Shown here: positions 11,708 through 23,513 of the stretch, piece by piece
Position numbering within the stretch: position 1 is the stretch's first letter
Layout of the letters: each line of letters begins with the position of its first letter
Assembly: GCA_025201365.1 (NCBI GenBank)
Contig: JAIXMF010000019.1
Coordinates: 336,640-400,639 of the forward strand
From: Syncephalis plumigaleata
Lineage: Eukaryota; Zoopagomycota; Zoopagomycetes; Zoopagales; Piptocephalidaceae
Direction of reading: 5' to 3'
Length of the DNA: 64,000 nt
Program-made: the position numbers and the translations under genes
The notes under the pieces: generated by a model
Seen by the model: only the letters and a program-made list of their open reading frames with translations
The model's database searches: none
What the model was told of the DNA's origin: nothing

Positions 11708-12639
11708 ATGTGTACGAGAGAGCGAGAGTGCGTGCGTGTGTGAGTGAGTGAGTGAGGTTACTATGATGTTGTTATTATATAACATTACATTTTATTTTTA
11801 CTTTATTCTCTTATGCGCGTCTTATTTGTTTCTTTGTTATTATTTTTTTCATTCTTCATTTTTGTCGTTTATTGTGCGCGTGTACGCGTATGCATGCTAG
11901 CTACGTACGACTGTGTCAATGTGTGTATGTGTCAATGATGTGAAGGTAAGCGTTGAGCGTATACATATGTAATAGCTTGCATCCTATCCTAGAAAGTGAT
12001 GACATGTGTATACTACTCTATTCATTCATTGCCTATACATATACACACACGTACACACGTATATACATTACATGCGTAACGTACATGCTCACTTACACAT
12101 TCATCATTATAACATTATATCAATTGACTATTACTTGTCTTTCTTACATCAATATCCAATTATGTGGTATGTTCATGCGTATATACATGTGTGTGTGTGT
12201 GTGCGCAAATTTCTTTATTCATTCCTGCTGATGATTAGATATGTGCTTACAACAACATATGTCATTATCTAAAATGATAACACAATGATATAAAATGAAT
12301 ACTGATTGATTAGCATTTCTATGTATGTTCTAACATGTGTTCTGTCTACTCTTTCATCGCTCTTTACCTCTTTGATATATGGTTACATGTGTGTATGCGT
12401 GTGGATCAGTCAAGCGATAAACCTATCTATCTCTTTCTCTTTTCTTTTCTTACCAAGGCCTACAACAATGCAGTGCCCATGCTTTATTGATGGATGCCCT
12501 GTATCCGATATTGATGATGAGGATATGATGATAACTATAAAGATCTCTATTTTCTCGTATGTATGGTGTGATGTACATTACTATAAATATATGCTCAATT
12601 AGCCGAGCATTAATAAATTTATCAACTGTTATTAGTAAA

Positions 12640-12722
12640 TTGGTTAATCATTCATTAGTAGCATTTATCATTAACCAGGTATTAGCCATTAATGAGGACC
12701 ATACACCTTGCTCTAATTGTCA
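12640..12722 (-). repeat. Dispersed repeat, copy 2
   Basis: Reverse complement reads TTAGAGCAAGGTGTATGGTC, then ATAAATGCTACTAATGAATG and ATTAACCAATTTACTAAT, matching 6448-6535 in order with substitutions. Confidence 0.6.
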
Positions 12723-12921
12723 TTAGCTCCTTCAATAAACTCTCAATATTCTTATAATAAATACCATCATGTTCACCATTACAAAATATATCAAATGAAT
12801 ATAATTATAATGCTGTAGCTTTATTGCTCGTTTCATTATAAATTATTACGTTCGTTCAATGTTGTTATACTCATTTCTTTACTAATACCGCTCCTTCCTT
12901 GCTCGATCTACTCGCTCACCT

Positions 12922-13030
12922 GTTCACTTGTTGTTCGCATATCTATCACCGTGACACTCGTAGGAGGTGGATATGCTCACTAGTGCACTTGTGAACGCAC
13001 TCGCTTTGTTTACGCGTTACTTCTTTATTC
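12922..13030 (-). repeat. Degenerate copy of the ~135-bp repeat of 55.3 kb
   Basis: On the minus strand 12962-12922 reads ACGAGTGTCACGGTGATAGA and on to CAACAAGTGAACAG; 13030-12985 reads GTAACGCGTAAACAAAGCGA then GTGCGTTCACAAG. Both match parts of the tandem unit at 55275-55660 with few changes. Confidence 0.6.
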
Positions 13031-14649
13031 CTCTCACTATTTGATCTGCCAATCATCATTCCTGCTTCCCTTGATTCTTTTGCTTACTCTTCCATCTCTA
13101 CCCGTCTTTCCCCGTTAGCCACTCTCCATCTGCTCCTCGCTACGCTAACACTGCACGTCGCTTACCTGAATACACTCCCATACCTGTACTCCTCTTCTCA
13201 TTACTCGTTTGTTGTTCTCGGTCACCTTCACTATTCGTATATTCCTATTCCCGTTGTTGTTATTGCTGCTGCTCTATCAATAGGTCAACACCACGTCATA
13301 CGTTTACGCGTTCTATTCGTTTTCTCTATTGCCTTTACTTCTTTGCAGCTTGTGATGCTTCTCTACGAACAGCCACTTCAATGTCGCGTTATACACACTT
13401 TATTCCGCTGTGTTTGTCCTCCACTCTATAACACTTGTACACGATAAGGCTACACTGTTTATTTGTATTCTAGTCTGGTGCTTGTACCTGTGCACGATAC
13501 TACTGCTACTTGTTGACCCTATCCCTTGTTTATCAAATTGCGATACTGCACTCTCGTCAGATCCGTACCAGTTACCCGTATTCTATCACTGTATGCTCCT
13601 ATGGGATACTCACACTGTTTGCTTACCGGTCTGTATGCGTATCGTCATCAGTCTGTATTGACTATTAGGAGTAGCTTTATATGCATACATGCAGGCTAGT
13701 CGACCAGTATTGTACTGCTATAGCTTCTCCCGGTAGTATACCACTTGCTAAAGCATATTGTTTGGTTAATACAGCTCACAGCAAACGCTGCTTCTCAATA
13801 GTTCATTGACAGCACAGCTTGTTGCTTGTACTGATAGCTCGTTCGCTTACTCGTCCACTACTCTATTCATACACTCGTATCTCTATTGTTTATTTGTAAT
13901 CTACACGGTAAGTGGTGTATACGCGGTATTCACTCTATTCACTAGTTGCTGCTACTGCTCCTCTTTCTTGTCGTATCAACTCTGTTTATTTGTTTGTTTG
14001 TTTGTATTCTATAAGCATATGTGCTCATTCGCTCTATTCACTCCTACTGCTATTCATACTACTTGTCTCTCTGCTTCTATTCTCATTCAGCCAATAAACA
14101 CTATATCAGCTTCATACATATCGCTGTATTCTCTGCACTCTATTGAACATACTTTGCTTTCAACCAATACAACTAGCTACTACTACTACTACTACTGCTA
14201 TTCCTATCATTCATATTCAGTTATCAGCAGTATGCAGTCAACTAGAATATATCACTCATCCACTCACTGATGATGCGTTAATATCGATGGATGTATATTT
14301 ACCTGTAGTCATTGTAATGAATTGTATAGCAAATCATCGAACAACACAATAGATACTGACCATCTGACGTGATCGTGCGTGCATTGACATGAATACACTG
14401 CTACTACCTAATACTTGAATCATAAACTATAGCTGAATGACAGCATAGCTTACAAGTAGAAACAATGGTTTAATGGTCATTGCCATCATAGTTGGAATGT
14501 ATTCAATGACTTGTCTATTATTTCGTATGCTCTAATGTTAGCTAGTTGCATGCCAATGCATCATGTTGATCGTGCTATTATTGGAATTAAATCGAATTCC
14601 ATTCCATTTCAATATCAATCATGCATGTTTCAATTGCGCTGAATTCATT

Positions 14650-15010
14650 ACACTATTATGGATTTTATTCACGTTAGCCGCAATATAATCAGGACCCTAA
14701 TAGTCCTCAACTATTATGACCTTTACCTCCATGCTGATTTGCAATAAAGTCAGTACCCCAATGTCATTCAATGCCTATTATTAGCGACTACACATGGCGA
14801 ACGGTTTCATGGCTCGTTTATTTGATACTACGTTTGAAAGACATTCCAATACACTATTCTGTATTCATTCATGTTAGCTGTAACAGAATCACAGCTGTAA
14901 ATGAGTACCGTAAATGCCATCCAATATCTATCGTTCGAAATTACACATGGCGAACGGTTCCCGACTCATTTATTTGATACTACGTTTGAAAACACTTCAA
15001 TGCCGCAAAC
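14650..15010 (+). repeat. Two degenerate tandem units of about 150-200 bp
   Basis: TACACATGGCGAACGGTT and TTATTTGATACTACGTTTGA occur at about 14789-14838 and again at about 14942-14990; the preceding parts (ACACTATT...TTCA.GTTAGC) also correspond. It lies just upstream of the kinase-like gene. Function unknown. Confidence 0.65.
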
Positions 15011-15137
15011 ATTGACTTTTCACCTATAAATGAGCGGCCATTTGCCCTGAACAATTCGATAGCTCACTATTTTTACCTCATTTACACGCACAACATAGGC
15101 ACATCCACTTCTTTGCTCTTAAACCGTAACGAACAAT

Positions 15138-16449
15138 ATGCGAGTAACTCCACATTCTACATTGGCTATTAGCACTTGTGCTTTAGCACTGTTATCCCAG
15201 CTACCAGCGCTCATTCAGCCTTTGGTGGTGTTTTCCAAGAAGGCAAGCTGCTCATATGTGGCATATCCGATGTCTGCTAACCTGTTTATAGGTCGTGAAA
15301 CTAAATCTACGTTTTCCAAGGAATACGTCGAAAAATACAAGGACAATCTTTTTCTGTCGAATATACGCTGGGGTGGTGGAAATGATCTTGATCTTAGTTT
15401 TGCACGAGTAGATTGGAACGGCCACGATGCGTTTATGAAATGCGACATTGCGTCTAAGGAAGTAAAAGCATTCAACGTAAGTATATCTATCTGTTATCCA
15501 AATAACCTCACTCATTATATGATATAAAACAGGCATTGGATATAATGAAAACGGAATTGAAAGAAGGGAGGTTGTCAAAGATTACGCAGTAGGTCAGCAA
15601 AATGTCATGAATCCCTTGCATCGATTTGCCTTTACTAAGGCCGGTCCGGTGGATATTAACTTGGCTGATCCCAAGCAGATGTACGTATGTCATCTTTACA
15701 GCTTTGTTGAGGGGTGAACCTAAAAGAATACCTCAAAAAAAGCACCCCTGCTCAAGCATATATTGCTGTTGCCAGAGTATTACCTGATATTATTAAAGGT
15801 AAGTATTATGATTAATTCATCAAGCATATTATTAATTACTTTGTAGGCTTGCTTTATCTTTATAATGCCGGTATTCTCTATAAGATTTGCTTATACATAG
15901 TAAGTAAGCATTTATAATCATGAGACGTGCTAACAATGGAATATAGATACCGTGCTACAGCTAGATTCAAATAAGAACGTAATTGGTGCAAAGATCATTG
16001 ATCTGGATAGAATAAGCGTATTTAAAAAGGAGCAAGGCTGGCAACGTATAAACCTGAATGATCAGGAGTATTTATCGCCAAATCCAAGTCAACGATACAA
16101 CAGCTGCAATGATTTTAAGCTTACGCTGACAAACTTTTTGCTTAATTTTGTTTTTGTCAGTAAGGTAAACCCTTTTACGTATGGCGACGTGCTTCCCGAG
16201 TCAGATGCTATTGAGTATTTGAACCATTTTAACACAAAGCTAGCTGAGTATGGCCTAAAGCAAAACGTACCACGTTTAACATCAGAATCATTTGATGCAA
16301 AGGCAGCCATTCCTGCGATGCTTCGCCTTACACGAGCAATATACACACTATGGCACGATAGCTTCCCTTGTTCCTCTCCTATGCGTGTACTAGAAGGACA
16401 ACCACCACGGATTGGTACACCTAGTAGACCAGTTAGTCCTACGTTCTAG
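15138..16449 (+). pseudogene. Secreted protein-kinase-like protein, frame broken twice
   Basis: The N-terminus (MRVTPHSTLAISTCALALLS...) looks like a signal peptide. The body has a kinase-like order: DWNGHDAFMKCD (possible lysine strand), MYVCHLYSFVEG (hinge-like), LLYLYNAGILY (region before the catalytic loop) and IGAKIIDLDRI (DFG-like DLD). Exons: 15138-15476, 15533-15798, 15847 to about 15903, 15947-16449. Two frame breaks fall in exon 2, at the GGG near 15566 and the GGGG near 15711; each would be mended by one more G. The HxD position reads K-I-C in my splice model, so catalysis is doubtful. I take it as a secreted pseudokinase-like family member, either a pseudogene or an intact gene with sequencing errors. 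Confidence 0.55.
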
Positions 16450-16834
16450 TCGATACACTATTAGTATACGGTAAGTACCGAGCAATAACTTATTCATTCT
16501 ACTAAAATACTAATATGTCATTGAATCGATTAGCAATCATATAGACAATGAGAATGTGATGACACTCGCACAGCATGACCATACAACTACTGCTATCGCT
16601 GTATGATCTAATGATTTCATCATCAATAAACATATTCACTATTCGGTACAATAGTATTATAGCTTTTAGATGTACTGCTGCAATATGATGTGCTCGCCAT
16701 TGGAAGTATAGTCAGCAATGGACTTGGCTACGTGTATACAACTGGATATACAATGACTATACAGTATGACTAATGCTAATTGATAATTATGAATGGTGAA
16801 TAATGAGTGCCCTAGCGAACATTGTTACTGTCAA

Positions 16835-16885
16835 TTAATGACACGGCAATAGATACGCAAATAACGAATAAACGAGAATGCTACT
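16835..16885 (+). repeat. Fragment related to the 55.3-kb tandem repeat
   Basis: ACGGCAATAGATACGCAAAT followed by AACGAATAAACGAG matches the corresponding part of the units at 55275-55660 with about three changes. Confidence 0.55.
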
Positions 16886-17019
16886 AGACTGTATTGTGTA
16901 TTAGAAAGTGAAATAATCAATCGATTAATCAATTAATAAACTGCACTACAGGATGATGATGATGATGGATGTCTTGTGATTATCGCAATACTCGTATTTC
17001 TATTTCCTTATACACCAAA

Positions 17020-19018
17020 ATGACAAGTACAGAATCTATGACTACGCGAGAATACCGCGAGGAACAAGCACGCTGGGTGAGCGGTCATCGTGGGTCCAGT
17101 TACGCGGACATTGTGAACGTGATTGCCGTCTCTCTGGTAATATCACTTAGCACACTACTATTATTGCTATTCTAAACTACGTATATACGGTTATCTCTCT
17201 TTAGTCGTTTGTATGGTTGTGGCGTTGTTTGCAACTCGTGTTATGGCCACGTACGCGATTATCATTTTGGACGCAGTTCATTGCGGAATATGCCGTGATT
17301 GTTATACCGTCACTTATTAGTATGACGTATGCTGACTACGCGTTTACTATGAATTTGGTAGCAGTATTGGTTGGTTTCATTGTATATTGGTTAGCGTAAG
17401 TGATAACGAGTACTAAAATGAAATACTGCCTCTATATACTTATGTATGTATACGATTATTAGATGGACGAGAACAACTACTAAGGATCGTGTGCCATTAT
17501 CAGCAGCACCTAGTACGAATGACAATGTTGTTCGTGTTTCTCGTAAACCATGGCTATCGATCTATCGCGCCTTACTTATGCTACATACGTGTGCAGCCAT
17601 TCTAGCGGTGGATTTCCCGGTATTTCCACGTCGATTTGCTAAAGTAGAAACATTCGGTGTGTCATTGGTAAGCAAGCAATCAAGCAATCAAGCGAGTAGT
17701 AGTGCAATACAACTCAATCGTATCATATCATGATCATTATAGATGGATCTCGGTGTGGGTGCGGTTGTATTTTCATCGGGTGTCGTTGCCGCACGATCCT
17801 TCGTATTAGATGCATCCAAGACACATGCCAGTCTATTGAATCGCTTAAAGCGATCATTATATGATTCAACGGTGTTATTACTACTTGGATTTGCTCGATT
17901 ATTAGCTGTTAAAGGCACGGAATATCAGGTAGATGATGTGTACTACTGCTATTCTTACTGCTATTCATTCATTTAATTATTAGGAACACGTAACAGAGTA
18001 TGGTGTTCATTGGAACTTTTTCTTTACACTAGGCTGTTTACCAGTTTTAGTGGCACTCTTTCAAGGTTTAACACGATCACCGGGCCTAGTAGGCATCAGT
18101 ATTGTTGTAGGTATGTAGAATGCTACTATTACATTGTGTGTATATATTGATATGCTAATATGTATGTATGGATGTATGTTTAGCTTATCAATGTGCATTG
18201 ACCTATTGGCATGGCGAGACGTATATACTGGAAGCACCGCGTGACAACCTCATTAGTATGAATCGAGAAGGTTTATTCAGTATTGCAGGCAAGTAGTAAT
18301 GATAGTACGATGGATAGAATTATCGCTTACGACAAGTGTACAGGTTATTTGGCAATATTCTTACTTGCTATGGATATCGGTAAACGCGTTCTACCTGATG
18401 CCAAATCAACGGTCAGTGCACGCGATACAACCGTTCGACTTGCACTACAAGCTATCGGATTCTGGCTAGCCTTAGCAGGTGTCACTCATGGTTGGGGTGT
18501 TCAAGTATCGCGTAGAATGGCAAGTACTCCTACTATCATTGAAGTGGATCATTCATTAATACATGGCATTGTGATAATAGACAAATCTGCCCTATGTTCT
18601 ATGGGTGGTGGCATTCAGTTTATCGTTCATGACACTGCTACACGTCATGGAATTGGCACTGAATGGATTAGAGCGCGTTCGACTATATCGAATTATGACA
18701 CAATCAATGTCGGAAAGCAAGTTTAAAGAGAAGAAACAGGAGCAACAGCAACAAGCGTTGTATCGCCTGCAAACACCCATTATTCTCGATGCCATTAACC
18801 AGCATAGTATGAAGATATTCTTACTGGCAAGTGATTACATCATGATAGATTTCTTATTAAGAAGTAGAGCTAATATTGGATTGATATAGGCCAATCTACT
18901 TACTGGACTTGTCAACTTTTCTATGCGTACTATTTACGCGTCATCTATCACAGCCATGTCAGTGTTATCGCTGTATCTATTGTTTATCTGTTTAGTGGCT
19001 GCTCGACTAGTCTATTAA
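17020..19018 (+). CDS. GWT1: GPI-anchor inositol acyltransferase GWT1 (PIG-W)
   Basis: Acylates the inositol of glucosaminyl-phosphatidylinositol in the ER membrane, an early step of GPI-anchor synthesis. Nine exons: 17020-17136, 17205-17395, 17463-17667, 17743-17928, 17984-18110, 18184-18288, 18344-18519, 18581-18826, 18890-19018; 493 residues, close to yeast Gwt1. Family signatures are plain: [76 protein letters not shown] and [15 protein letters not shown]. Many hydrophobic segments are present, as expected of a multi-pass protein. Three introns (after 18288, 18519 and 18826) start with GC instead of GT, each as GCAAGT; the frame is kept through all of them. Confidence 0.95.
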
Positions 19019-20069
19019 ATCGGCTATACTTTCATGAAAGAATAACCACTCATTAATGGGATAGGATATTGTTGTTGTCGTATTGCTCTTTTGTATCTAG
19101 AATACAAGGGCGGCTGCGGCAATACTCTGATCAACGAGTGTTTCGTTTACAATAGATCCTTCTTTTCTTTATGAGACTGCCACGTGATAAATCTATTTAG
19201 AAAGAGTGTAGGAGGAGAAAAAAAGAAAAATAGCCGTCGGTATTAAGCAATTCCGCCAACTTCACACGATTTATTTTATAATTGTTTAGTTACTAACCAA
19301 CCAATCAATCAATCTAACTAAATAATAACAAATACATATACAAAGAGAAATGTATACTACAGGTTAGCTTAATGATTCCTATTGTCTTCATTTTACTAGT
19401 TTAATGATTATTGATGGCTATCTGTATGTCATGACCTATTGCTGTTAGTATCTCTTTATTCATTATTTGATATATACTAGTATATCGATTCTTATGACTA
19501 ATATTGCTAGAAGAGAGACATATCTATTAATTGATGATTGAATGATTGAATGATTGAATAATAGATTGATTGATTGATTGATTGATATAGAGTAGCGTGT
19601 TACATGTACAAGGTTTGTATTGGTGTATAGGCATTTGCTTGTGTTGATGGCATAGGATTTCATTTCGTAAAGCACACGCCATTTGCAAATCTAATTTATT
19701 CGCTACTGATTCATTCATTTTTCACTCAACTCACTCTTGTTTTCCTCTTACTGTTTCTGCTTCAAGCGAAGCGTACACCACTACCTGTCTGTACACACAC
19801 ACACTCGCTTGTCATTAGCATTGATAGCCACCCGGTTTATTCCGTAAACACCTGCTTATCTCGTCTTTGGTGACTAGTATACGGTCTTGCTCCCTACTGG
19901 TTCCGAAGACGTACGAATTAGCACTTTAATTGGACTGGGATTCCATTCCACTCCATTGAATCAAGTGGTGTTGTCGCACTTACCTCTAGGAGGAGTGTAG
20001 CGCGTAGAGAGCGAGAGCGCGCGACGACAAAACAAATCGCAGCTAAGCGTAAATTTATTTGTCGCTTAC

Positions 20070-22519
20070 ATGTCTGATTCATTAAGTGCTCTGACGCCCC
20101 AGGTGGGCAGTCTAATGCCAAACCAGGTCAAGGTAGAGCACCACCACCATAATCACCATGCTTATTCAACTATGGCAGCAGCAGCAACGTCGTCGTCGTC
20201 GTCGCCTAGCGTGAATTTATCAATGGCAGTAGGCACTTCCTCCACTTTTCCTTCTAACAAAAACAACAACAACAACAGCAACACGTCCACCAATTCTATT
20301 TCTTCTTCTTCTTCACCTTTCAACTTGTCACCGTCCACGGCGTCGTCTACTGCTTCAGCTACGTCTATTGTTAACAACGTACCTATTTCATTTGTTACAA
20401 CACCTTTGATATCGTCTTCAGTTGGCTTGGCAACAGATTCCTCACTATCGGGATCACCTACTGCTTGTGCGCGTACCGCTTCTATTAACGCGGTAGGTTT
20501 TGGTGGTTATTCGAAGGAGTTGTCGTCAGCTTCGGCATCCTCCTCCGCCTCTACTTCTACATTATTGAATCGAACCACAGAAGCTGAGTCCAGATCCACA
20601 TCGTCGTTACATCGACGTAAGAAAGCTTCTCGTGCCTGTCTACACTGTCAAAAGGCGCATCTAACGTGTGACGACAGTAAGTATAGTAGTAATAGTAACT
20701 GTAGTAATAATAACAGCAATACTGATTCATGATAGATCGACCTTGTAAGCGTTGTATTAAACGAGGTTGCGCCGATACATGCACTGACGGTCTACGAAAA
20801 CGTGCTAAATACTTGTTAGAGACAACACAAACTGGTAAGCATTTAGTCATGCGGTTATTCAAATGATACAGTAGCATTAATCTAGTCTGTTAGATACTAC
20901 ACATACAACGGCATTAACGGGTAAGGTTGCGTCTCCTTGTCATAGTAGACCTGTTACGGTTACTGCACCATCACCGGCGTCGAATCATAGCGGTGGTCCA
21001 GCGGCTTCCACCTTCGACTATACTGATCCGTTATCCGCCGTTGCTGTAGCAGCAGCAGCCGCGGCAGCCGCAGCAGGTCTTGGTTCAGTAACGAATCCCA
21101 ATTCAAGCGAGGAGACCTCACCCACTCCTGGATTCGATTTCGGTAGTGAAGCGTTAAATCTGGAGTACGCCATCCTTAGTAGTATGCTGGCCAATCCAGC
21201 ACTGGTCGCCCTTGGTAATCCTGCCTCCGGAGTGGCCACACCAGTATCTACCAACACGACAAATGCAGGCGATGATGGCACGAATGCCGCAGCCGTAGCA
21301 GCAGCAGCCTATGCCGGTCTACCCGACATGAGTATGATCGAAACGACCGCGTGGCCCAATTCATCTACACTTGCTCAATCGACAACCACTACCGTTGAGC
21401 AAAGCTTATTAGCGGGTGGTGTGGCAGCATCGCTTGATCAATCCGCGCTACTCTCATCGACGGCAGCAGCAGCAGCAGCCGTGCTATTAGCACAACACCA
21501 ACCATCGTCCACTAATACGACAACACTACGCGATGTCACATTAGCACAACCATTATCGCCGTCATCCTATTCAACCATGGCAGCATTCGGTGCTACTGGC
21601 AGTAATCATCAGTCACCATTGTTGTCATCAGCACAGCCACTCGTTCAACTATCGCCCAGCTATCAGAGTATCAATAATCTTATACGCACGAATCTTAATG
21701 CCAATGACGTGTACACTAAGGTACAAGCACCGTACGATTATACATCAGGATTTCATCATTTACTACAACATTTGAAGGAGCGGTAAGTAGTCCATTGAGA
21801 ATATATACACACAATCATGATCAATAGAAGAAGCTAATGATTTACTAGTATGAGTAAAGAGGATATGATGCGTGTATGTCGTGCCATGGCATCTATTCGC
21901 CCGTCACTTATTGCCCTCATTATGAATCTAACCCATGAAGATTTGATATTTATGGAGAAATGTTTCCAGCGTACACTACTCGTAAGTGACTCTAGTCGAC
22001 TAAACCACTCATCATTACTAATCAATGATTATTAGGAATTTGAAAAGTTGATTAGTTACTCGGGTACACCGACTGTAGTATGGCGTCGTACTGGTGTGAT
22101 ATCCTTTGTGGGTAAGGAGTTTACATTACTCACTCAATGGACGCGAGATCAACTATTAGGCAAACCCATGTATATTTATGAGGTAAGTAGTCAAGTATCT
22201 ATTAAAATTGTACACTCATTTACCGCGATTACTAACTACTATCTACTAGTTGATGGATACACGTTCTGCCGTTAATTATTGGGAGGAATTCTGCATGCAT
22301 GCCTTTGATAATGCTCATCAATCTGTTCAAACTACGTGCACTTTACTATCACCGGATGGTCGTGCTGTACCATGTACATTCTGCTTCACCATTAAGCGAG
22401 ACATATTCGATGTGCCTTTGGCCATTGTGGGCAATGTAAGTAGTAGCAGTATAATGAATGTATTGCGATGTGTACTTATTATCACTATTTCTGTTTAGTT
22501 CTTGCCCATTCTTCGATAG
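20070..22519 (+). CDS. ERT1: Zn2Cys6 transcription factor with PAS region, ERT1/AcuK type
   Basis: Regulator of gluconeogenesis and alternative-carbon genes in fungi, nuclear. Seven exons: 20070-20676, 20736-20834, 20894-21782, 21849-21981, 22036-22182, 22250-22435, 22499-22519; 693 residues. The zinc cluster is exact: C190-x2-C193-x6-C200-x5-C206-x2-C209-x8-C218, in the family text [14 protein letters not shown] and [10 protein letters not shown], followed by the basic RKRAKYLLE. The first intron splits the cluster. A long Ala/Ser/Thr-rich stretch follows, then the ERT1-type C-terminal PAS module ([58 protein letters not shown]). The start is the first ATG of the open frame. Confidence 0.9.
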
Positions 22520-22849
22520 ACGTATGCATTTATATATCAATATATCTATATATCTATATATCTATAGGCAAGCAGCATTTGATACATCTTTTTTATTATT
22601 TCATTAGGAATGAATAGACGGTATACGCTTCATTACACACATACGCAATTACGATAAAAAACAATACTCTTTCATTCATAATAAAATAGCTTGCATTATT
22701 ATTATCAGTATTAATTATTATGGATCAATTAAGCGATTCATGCATCTATTGGTTATACAAGTGCTGTCATGGCCCAGTAAGTGAAGGAAGCTAAGAGCCA
22801 CGATATCATACATTACAGTTAGTGATAATAAAACTTACGTATTTAGATG
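22520..22849. other. AT-rich intergenic segment
   Basis: 3' flank of the ERT1-like gene. Contains a TATATC tandem run at about 22533-22566 and several AATAAA-like poly(A) signals (near 22680-22690 and 22828). No gene. Confidence 0.5.
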
Positions 22850-23112
22850 TGAGTAGCGATAACCATCACGGATAAGTTGTTTTCTGTTGTTTGGTTCTTC
22901 ATTTATTGAACGTTTAGAAGTAATGGCACTTTGATGTAGTTGTGTTGGAACACCATTTCCATTACAAGACTGAGAATAATCTGAATAACATTCAGACATG
23001 TTGCCATATCCTGATTCCATACACGATACTCGAATCCTTTACCATTCATGTCATCTTTACAATTCTGATGTGTGCATCTAATAGAATAATGAATTAGTAT
23101 ATTATGGACCAT
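22850..23112 (-). pseudogene. Transposase C-terminal fragment, copy 2
   Basis: The minus-strand frame gives IRCTHQNCKDDMNGKGFEYR then VWNQDMATCLNVIQIILS, a zinc-ribbon-like Cys pair followed by the WNxD tail motif seen at 6098. The tail changes frame after this motif relative to copy 3. No start or catalytic core is present. Confidence 0.5.
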
Positions 23113-23299
23113 TAATCCATGTGCGCAGTATGTGGCACCACAAGAATGATGATCTCATGTCAATGATGAGACCGCAGTTTCGATCAGTTAAACCATTAAA
23201 CTACTTCTCATGACATGTCATTACTGTTTTACTATGCTGTGCAATGGAATATATCTTTGATCGTAATGCTGACAAACAACTAGATATGATTGTGTCAAT

Positions 23300-23495
23300 G
23301 ATGAGTAATCGAGTAAATCAACTATAGTAACGATTGAGACACCAAACTGATATATGACCTTCCATACATGAATGACGTTATTATATAAGACATATATCGC
23401 GTCATTTTTACATTCTGCTTGACTGAAGTTTGTTATATGAATCCCCTCGCACTCCATTATAAAGATGCACTGGACAAAGCGAGCACCAATATTGT
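23300..23495 (+). repeat. Upstream direct repeat flanking F-box copy A
   Basis: Contains GTAAATCAACTATAGTAACG, CATTCTGCTTGACTGAAG, CTCGCACTCCATTATAA and CACCAATATTGTCCTTTA; the same motifs in the same order recur downstream of the gene at about 25230-25440, and around copy B at 49262-49465 and 51115-51330. Confidence 0.75.
23458..23463 (+). promoter_or_regulatory. TATA box of F-box copy A
   Basis: TATAAA in the context CCATTATAAAGATGC, 51 bp before the ATG at 23514; preserved at 49418-49423 ahead of copy B. The spacing suits a very short leader. Confidence 0.5.
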
Positions 23496-23513
23496 CCTTT
23501 ATTCTTTTTCATC

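Larger units (their letters stand above)
11708..15137. other. Gene-poor region of degenerate repeats
   Basis: No gene is supported over 3.4 kb. Contains the second copy of the dispersed repeat (12640-12722), segments related in inverse orientation to the 55.3-kb tandem repeat (12922-13030), and two tandem units at 14650-15010. ORFs at 11953, 12006, 13410 and 13806 are Ser/Tyr/Leu/Ile-rich and overlap in different phases, which is what this T/C-rich composition gives by chance. Confidence 0.5.

Noticed and set aside
11953-14352. Several 60-154-codon plus-strand frames
   Set aside because: Tyr/Ile/Ser/Leu-rich and overlapping in several phases in a T/C-rich region with decayed repeats; not protein-like.
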